A stretch of 64,000 nucleotides of DNA. Source: Delphinus delphis. Its lineage: Eukaryota > Chordata > Mammalia > Artiodactyla > Delphinidae. The stretch lies in the NCBI RefSeq assembly GCF_949987515.2, contig NC_082701.1, positions 41,185,755 through 41,249,754 on the forward strand, read 5' to 3'. The first letter of the stretch is position 1; every line of letters starts with the position of its first letter. A program made the translations under genes and the position numbers. The notes under the pieces are model-generated. The model saw only the letters and a program-made list of their open reading frames with translations. It was not told the origin of the DNA and ran no database searches. Positions 57,600 through 64,000 of this stretch are shown here, piece after piece.

Positions 57600-57765
57600 T
57601 GCGTGATCCCCAGCTCGTAGAATTTTAGAGCTAAAAGTAACCTGAGAGATCAGCCATCCTTTGCAAGGCTCAGAGAGGCAAGATGACTTGCCTGAGGTCA
57701 CACAGCTATTAAGGGGTAGGGCTGGGAGTCAAATCCAGCTCTCTGTGATCTCAGAGCCAATGTTT
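57600..57765 (-). mobile_element. MIR-like fragment, antisense
   Basis: 'agaattttagagctaaaagta', 'agaggcaagatgacttgcc' and tgaggtcacacagctattaa. Confidence 0.65.
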
Positions 57766-58559
57766 TCTTTTATATACTTCCCTGTTCTTCTTTCCAGGGC
57801 CCCACCTGGGGCCTCCTTGGACTCATGCCATGGATTTCTCTGTGCAACCAGGAGAGCATGAGGGACCACAATGGCACCTGTCATGGGCCACCCAAACTGC
57901 ATTTGTAGTCAGCCTGGTAGAAATGCCAGGGCTCTCAAGGGCTAGGACCGTGGTCCCCGTCATTGTCACTGTCAGACATTCAGTGAGCTTTCCCTTGATC
58001 TCTGAGATGAGAGAACGCAGGCTTCATCCATTAGCATGTTCAAACCTATTCTGCATATTTTGCAGAAAAATGAGGCTCCAATTGATGAAATAACTTGCCA
58101 AAGGTCACAGAGCTGGAAGTGACCTCACCCTGCCTGACCCCAGAGCCCCAAGCGTCTAACCAACTGTCCTAGGCGCTCTCTGGTTCTGACCCCCCGAGTA
58201 CAAGGGGCCGACACGTCCACTGACTCAGAATGCCTGGTTCACTCCTTTGAGAAAGGGGTGCTCCGTCTCTGGGCATAAGCCCCGCCCATCCTGGCCCCAG
58301 TGTGGGAGGTGGGAGCCCCCAGAGCTCCATAAGCCATGCAGGGCAATTGGCTCTCCTGGGGGGAGGGGGCAGAGGGTCCCGGGCCCCTCCCCACAGAAGC
58401 CTGGGCAGGCCATGTACATCCCTGAGTGCGCCTCAGCTAGTGAGGCCTTCAGAGATGAAGATGCGCTGGGGTCAGCTCTGCTGGGGAAGGTTAGCATGAA
58501 AATAAGAAGGCTCTGGTGGTCATATCTTCAGATCCTGGAAGAAGGGGTAGAGCTAGAAA

Positions 58560-59250
58560 CAAGTAAAATCTAAAAGCAGGCAGTTGTCAACTCAGTGCAA
58601 GGATGAACTCTGGAAACCAAGGGCTACCCTTGCAGGTAGTGAGGTCCCCATTCCCAAGAGGCTCCAACCAACGGCTGCCCTTCCATGGAGAGTGAGGCAG
58701 AGAGGCCTCCTACTGCCTCTCAGAAGTAAGGTAGTAGATGCCCTCTGGGGACTCTGCCATCAGGATCCAAGCAAGAAATCAACAGCACCCGCAGACGGGG
58801 TAATACAAGGGACGATTGATGAAGGGCTAGTCACAAAGGTGGTACGGGCAAGGCTTAGGGAAGGCAGTACTGATGGGGCAGTATCCTGAGCCTGGTAGCA
58901 GAGAGAGCCATTGCCATGCCTGGGAAAGGGAGAAAGAGCCCATATCAGAATGGAGCGCTCCCTCCAGGCCCCGAGCCAGAGTTGTGCCCTTCCAAGGTGG
59001 CACGCAGCTAACGCACAGGGACCCAGCAAATAGAATTGAGAGACTGAATATCCCAGCCTGACTCTCCCCTCTCCCCCAGTTTCCTACCTGGGCCCACCAT
59101 TGGCTGCAGCCAACCAGCAGCTAGAGGGCAAGGGAGCCCAACAGTACACTTCATACAAGTGCAGCTCCCAGGGCAGAGAGCAGAGCGGACAGGATGGGTA
59201 GGGGACGAACAGAGCCATCCTGCCCTGAGACGCATCTCACCGCATGGCTG
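58560..59250. other. Intronic sequence, partly an old unassigned repeat
   Basis: 'gaatatcccagcctgactct', 'cattggctgcagccaaccag' and 'ctagagggcaagggagccc' look like an old interspersed repeat that I cannot name. No exon. Confidence 0.4.
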
Positions 59251-59503
59251 GCCTCCCTCCCACCCTCTCCTCTCAAGCTACCTATCCCAGCCACTGTTAC
59301 AAAGACAGTTTCCTCCAACCCGAGATTGCCTTGTACCAGCACATCCCTACCTTAGCCTAGAAAATTCCTCCAGATTTTCTTTGCCTCCTCTTCAGTGTTT
59401 ATTGCCTCTGCATGCTTCCTGTAATTTGCAAAGATTAAAACTGTAAGCTTTTATTGGGATGTACTTTCCCTGCCCCATTATGCATTCTGCCCGTGGCTCC
59501 CCG

Positions 59504-59519
59504 CCCCCCCCCCCCCCCC
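59504..59519 (+). repeat. C16 homopolymer in a C-rich tract
   Basis: Sixteen C in a row, flanked by ccg and by gccgactcccccgccc. It could form an i-motif, or a G-quadruplex on the other strand, and is error-prone in assemblies. Confidence 0.9.
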
Positions 59520-60110
59520 GCCGACTCCCCCGCCCAGCAGAGCTTCCCAATCCTTTCTGCAGGCACAGAAAATTCTCCACAGGTAGACTTCACCTGGTGC
59601 CGGCCGTGGCCCTGCTCCTAAAAAGGAGACTCTGGCTTCTGCAGGTTGAAGTCTCTTTACCGCCCTCCTCCTGATTCAACATCATCTTTCATGTTACGCC
59701 GTCAGGGTTTCAGCTCGGTCCCAATTAACAAGAGCTCCTAACGCTGTGTGTGTGTCGTAACTTCGCCTTTCTCTGTGCTCTCTCTCTCTGGGGCTTTGAA
59801 TCCTGGTGTTCGTGATATGTAAACAAATCCTTCACTGCACTGGGGGCCTGCACTCTTTGAAGCGACTCAGTGTTGAATCTTTCGGTGGTGAGAGGAATAG
59901 GAAGATGTGAACAATTCTGTCCAGCACCAACGGGGGTTATCATCGGGGCTGGCTTCCCGGTTGTGTGACCACTGCAGTCACACAGGCTCAGGAGGGTCAC
60001 ACTCTTGGTTTAATGCTCTACCACTGCTGTCTTGAGTTTCTCAATACATTTTTAACGAGATGCCCCACATTTTCAGTTTGAACCCAAACATTGTATGGGT
60101 GGTCTGAGTT

Positions 60111-60146
60111 CTTGTTATTGTTATTGTTGCTGCTGTTGCTGCTGTT
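60111..60146 (+). repeat. (TTG/TTA)n and (CTG)n triplet repeat
   Basis: cttgttattgttattgttgc followed by tgctgttgctgctgtt. Mixed triplets, about 12 units; not coding here. Confidence 0.85.
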
Positions 60147-60334
60147 TTCTGTGCAGCCCAGCTGCATGTCGGTGAATGAGACCTTCTGCCTTGTGCAACA
60201 TGGGAGCAAGCCCGTCACTGGGTGACATGTGGTGCTGGTGTTTCCTAGGGTCCAGCCAGACCCTGGCAGACTCACAGCTGGTCAAAGGGCGGGGAACAGT
60301 CAGCTCAGCAGAGGACACTCCCTCACTCAATTTG

Positions 60335-60430
60335 TTTCATTCAACAAGTAGTTATTGAGCTCTGCTCTGTTCCAGGCACCACGCTAGGGGCTTTAGGGGA
60401 TATGACAATGAAAGAGATATTCCCTTTCTC
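60335..60430 (-). mobile_element. L2 LINE 3' end, antisense
   Basis: ttcattcaacaagtagttat, 'tctgttccaggcaccacgct' and 'atatgacaatgaaagagat'. Confidence 0.65.
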
Positions 60431-60499
60431 CAGCATCCACTCAGAACCCCAGGGCTATGAACCAGGACATCTGCTCACGTGAAATAAACCACACCCCTA

Positions 60500-60605
60500 G
60501 TGGGGGAGGAAGAGTGACGAATTGCAAGTCAGGAGACCTGGCTCTTGGCCCCTGCTCTGCTCTTGACTTGCTGTGTGACCTTGGGCAAGTCAATTCCCCT
60601 CTCTG
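60500..60605 (+). mobile_element. MIR SINE core
   Basis: cttgacttgctgtgtgacct, tgggcaagtcaattcccctc and 'aagtcaggagacctggctct'. Confidence 0.75.
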
Positions 60606-61239
60606 GACTAGATCACTGCTGCCCAAATGTGTTTGGCCTCAGATAATTTGTATCAGAATCCCTGGGCCTGCAAGTTTCCTGGGCTTCACCCCAGAGGGAC
60701 AGAATCAGAATTGCTAGGGAGTGGATCCCGGGAATGGTCACGCAGAGCTCCATATGTGATGTCAACGTGCATTCTAGTCTGAGACCGTTGGAGGTACGTG
60801 GGCGGAGCCTTTGGCTCTAACGGCCTATGCCTGATCACTTCATTTCTTAAAGTGTGTCTTCGTATTTGCACTGATAGTGTGCCGTGTCCAGGAAAGGCAG
60901 GAGCCGAGGGTGGGTACAGGGCAGGGACTGGAGGGAGGCTGTTATTCACTATCAAACTGGAGAATTACTCCATAGAGGGGAGCTGAGGGCAGTTCTGTGA
61001 AGGAAGAGGAACTACCTGGAGATGAGAGAATAAGGGGTGCTTTGGGAGAAGCAGGGTCAGGGAGGATCTGGGACTACAATCATGACTGCAAATAGGCACA
61101 GCTCTACTGCTCGGAACCCCACCCAGATCTCCTGCTTCTGGACAAGAGACCCCACAGGGGCACCTGCCTAGGAAAGCGGGGTGCTCAAGCCCTTGTTACC
61201 CCTACTGCTCCGAGAGGGCTGGGATCTGCTCACAGGTGA

Positions 61240-61625
61240 CATTCTACAACTGCACTGCCCAGTAAGGGGGTCACCAGCCACATGTGGCTACTTAATTTTA
61301 AGTTTAATTAATTAAAATTCAATTGGATAAAAAATAGATAAATAAAGGAGGCCAGAAAAGTAATATGTGAAGTGATGGATATGTGAATTAACCTGATAGG
61401 GGGAATCCTTTCACAATGTATACCTACATCAAATCATCCCACTGGGCACTTTAAATACCATACAATTTTGTTTGTCAATTATGCATCAGTAAAGTTGGGG
61501 GGCATTAATTAATTAAATTCTAAATTCAGTTCCTCACCTGCAAGAGTCACATTTCATGTGGCTGAGAGTACCAGGTTGGATAGCAAGGATTCTAGAACAT
61601 TCCATCTTGGTAGAAGGTTCCTCTA
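61240..61625. mobile_element. Non-autonomous hAT-type DNA transposon (MER3-like), interrupted
   Basis: Left half 'gcactgcccagtaaggggg', agccacatgtggctacttaa and 'aattaattaaaattcaatt'; right half 'aaattcagttcctcacctg', 'cacatttcatgtggctgag' and 'tagaacattccatcttgg'. An L1 fills the middle. The family name is from memory of its core and may be a relative. Confidence 0.6.
61345..61507 (+). mobile_element. L1 (L1MA-type) 3' UTR
   Basis: gaagtgatggatatgtgaat, 'tttcacaatgtatacctacat', 'caaatcatcccactgggca', 'ttgtttgtcaattatgcatc' and agtaaagttgg. Confidence 0.82.
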
Positions 61626-62974
61626 GACAGCATTATCCTGAAGAGGGCAGAAACCTTATTCGTGTCTCTTCTGACTCTGCCCATCAGCTTGCATGCCCAT
61701 CCATGTTTGTAATGATATGAGAATACTTTAGGAATTTACTCTGCTCCAGCCCCTGCTGCTTCTTGAATAAACTCCCCATCTGAACCCCAACCCAGTCTGA
61801 GTAGCCTTGGGCAGCTCTCACTGACACAGGCATGCCTGGCTGTCCTCTTTGCCCATTACTCACAGCACTTCTGACACCAAGGCCTCGTTTCTCATTTCTC
61901 CCTGTAACCACAGGTACCTGTCCTACTGGCTCTAAGGTTTCTTAAGCTCCCTTATATCGCAGGCACACAGCCTCACTAGCTCTGGAAAACGCGTTTTGGC
62001 ATCTCTCCTCTCCCACCCGCTACAGCTCACTGAATGTGCTTTTCATTCATCCAAGCATGGACATCCCTGTATCCCAGTATCACTGTGTGTTCACTTCTCC
62101 CCCATCAAAGCCTGTTCTTTGGGCTCCTTGGCCTCTCCTCAACCCCTCTCTTGGGCAGACCTTAGAACACACAGCCACTGAAAGCTGGCCACTCAGCCTT
62201 CTTCATCTCCCCCATCCTCCCTCTCCCTCGGCCCCCTCCCTGATGTGCCTGTGGGCCAAGCCCCAGGCTGGGCAATGGGCACCGGACTGAGCAAGAAGCA
62301 CTCTCCTCTCCTGAGGCATCCGCCATCCATGGGAGAGATGGACACAAATCCACAGGCACGCAGGGACGTAGGGGCAAGAGTTTGCGCGGAGCCATCTGGG
62401 TAAAGAGATGGCGGAAGACTTGACTCTGCTGGAGGAAAGGGGGAGGTGTTCGTGGGTTTCACGGGATTCTCTACTGCTCCACGGAGATGTGTATGAAAGG
62501 ATTCCTGGCTGAGGCTCTCTTTTGCCTGAACCTCACTTCAGCCACTGGATTCCTCGTGTAGATTGTGAGAGCCCTGCCTATTCTTCCTCTGGTCCCTGTC
62601 TGCCTACTCAACCTTGGCCTGTGCCCCCGACCTTGGAATTCTCACCCAGCTCTGGACGCCTCGCCCTGCCTCGGTCACAGGCCCCCAGGCTGCCCCGGGT
62701 CCTGCGCATTCACTGCCTGGCTCCGGCCCTTCCCTCCTCGCCTTCTCTTCTGTGCCAGCTTTAGAGCGTTTCCCCAGGCTCTCCCTACGCTATGGCCCTG
62801 GGGCTGACGCACTCCCCCTCCTTGACCTCTGACCTCCATCCCCTCTTATCCTCCCTGATTTCTGCATTTACCCATCCTCTCCCTATTCTCTAGTTTCAGA
62901 ATACTCCTTGATGTGGTTTCTAGGTTGGCCTTGCCCATGAATAAGCAAGTAAAGGTTGGAGTCACAAGTCTCTC

Positions 62975-63640
62975 ACTCGTTCATGCAACAGGCGTTCCCT
63001 AGGTGCCCGCAAGATGCCCAGCCGTGTGCAGGGCCTTTGAGATCCAGAGAGAAAGCCCTGAACTTGGCCTCAACGATGCTCAGCCTTGTGGAAAAGACAG
63101 TGAGATAAAGGATTATGACGTGGTGTGGCAGAGGCTTTACCAGGCGTATGTGAGACACAACCAGGCAGGAGAAGGAGTGGCTCTGGGCTGGGGCTGGGGG
63201 CTGAATCTTCAGTGATGAGGAGGGAGATGGTCAGGTGGACCAAGCAAAAGACATTCCAGGGGCTTCCCTGGTGGCGCAGTGGTTGAGAGTCCGCCTGCCG
63301 ATGCCGGGGACATGGGTTCGTGCCCCGGTCCGGGAAGATCCCATGTGCCGCGGAGCGGCTGGGCCCGTGAGCCATGGCCGCTGAGCCTGCGCGTCCGGAG
63401 CCTGTGCTCCGCAACAGGAGAGGCCGCGATAGTGAGAGGCCCGCGTACCGCAAAAATAAATAAATAAAGACATTCCAGGCAGAAGGAGATGCATGTGCTC
63501 CGTGTAGAGCAGGGATCAGTAACAACCAATCTGGCGGCCCTGGTGGGTTGGAACACATAGTGCCACAAAGCAGAGGGCTGCCCAGAGCAAGGCTGGAACG
63601 GGGGCAGGTGAAGGAGATTGGGCTCCTTATAAGTGACTCA
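62975..63640 (-). mobile_element. L2 LINE, antisense, split by a SINE
   Basis: ctcgttcatgcaacaggcgt, 'ccctaggtgcccgcaagatg', 'cagtgagataaaggattatg', then at the SINE target 'gacattccaggcagaagg' (the reversed L2 'ccttctgcctggaatg'). Confidence 0.65.
63261..63465 (+). mobile_element. CHR-type tRNA-Glu SINE (cetacean), young
   Basis: ggcttccctggtggcgcagt to gcgtaccgc with an (AAAT)n tail. Perfect 14-bp flanking repeat aaagacattccagg at 63247-63260 and 63466-63479. CpGs are almost all intact, which indicates youth. Confidence 0.96.
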
Positions 63641-63915
63641 GATTTGCATTTTGGAAAACTCATGCTTCAAGCTGTTTGCAAAGAATAAGAGAAGGAGACC
63701 CAGGAAAGGCTGATAGATCCCATAGGTGCACTTCCCGCCAATTATGAGCACCAACATATAGGATGAGCCAGGCTCTGCCATCCCATCCCTTTCTGCTGTC
63801 CCTCCCCCGCTCACTGCCGAGGGCCGTTTCTCCTGCCAAAGAACAAAAGGGGAGAAGCTTCTCTTCTAGTTTCCCATCTCCTGCAGCTCCAAGGGGCTTA
63901 CAGGAAATCCCCGTG

Positions 63916-64000
63916 GTTTTTATTGTTTTTGCGGTATGCGGGCCTCTCACTGCTGTGGCCTCTCCCGTTGCAGAGCACAGGCTCCGGACGCGCAGGCTCA
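63916..64000 (-). mobile_element. CHR-type tRNA-Glu SINE, cut by the window edge
   Basis: T-rich tail (ggtttttattgttttt), then gcggtatgcgggcctctcac and on to the last base. The 5' part of the element lies beyond the window. Confidence 0.92.

Larger units (their letters stand above)
46424..64000 (+). other. ASIC2: ASIC2 intron downstream of the exon (continues right of the window)
   Basis: The next ASIC2 exon would start by completing a Glu codon and encode the thumb-side segment after WGET. No frame with such a sequence preceded by a polypyrimidine-AG was found up to 64000. The stretch holds a GC-rich block, a degraded LINE region, SINEs, MIRs and unique sequence. If an exon was missed by eye, this would really be two introns. 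Confidence 0.7.

Noticed and set aside
63070..63663. 197-codon open frame on the - strand
   Set aside because: Central part is the CHR SINE at 63261; the rest is antisense L2 sequence.

Overview
This is a mammalian nuclear window with introns, and the repeats point to a whale or dolphin. It carries several near-identical tRNA-Glu-derived SINEs of the cetacean CHR type (about 200 bp, starting ggcttccctggtgg, with A-rich tails and perfect target-site duplications). It also carries L1 3' ends of the cetartiodactyl kind and many old mammal-wide MIR, L2 and hAT-Charlie copies. No bacterial-style operon, rRNA, tRNA gene, CRISPR array or phage was seen. Almost all short ORFs here are chance or repeat-derived frames.

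One protein-coding exon is recognised. Positions 46273-46423 (+) encode 50 residues plus one base of the acid-sensing ion channel ASIC2, flanked by a strong polypyrimidine tract with AG and by a CAG|gtgagc donor. It appears to be the first exon shared by the ASIC2 isoforms (probably exon 2). Everything to its left (1-46272) would be the large upstream intron and everything to its right (46424-64000) the next intron. The isoform-specific first coding exons and the exon that should follow were looked for and not found.

Intron, left part (1-46272): an L1 3' end at the left edge; MIR and L2 fragments throughout; hAT elements at 2805-2990, 15338-15564 and 17672-17843; CHR SINEs at 12447, 20471 and 30995 and a second tRNA-SINE type at 21039; a nested L1 at 24384; several tandem repeats (8671, 10249, 12812, 21795, 23287); and an L1 ORF2 relic at 42415. 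Non-repetitive stretches that look like candidate regulatory DNA lie at 4681-4712 (nuclear-receptor half-sites), 18585-18725 (homeodomain, POU and TALE motifs with an exact palindrome), 22960-23150, 32750-32890 (CpG cluster), 37380-37740, 41300-41660 and 43930-44110.

Intron, right part (46424-64000): a GC-rich block with G-quadruplex-type runs and a CTCF-like motif (47375-47835); a long degraded LINE region (about 51540-53690) with an older CHR SINE in it; a three-layer nest at 53741-54395 (old L1, younger L1, SINE); an L1 inserted in a DNA transposon at 61240-61625; and two CHR SINEs at the right end, one cut by the window edge. I found no sign of a new biological system. The best leads are the candidate regulatory elements and the young, possibly polymorphic SINE insertions.
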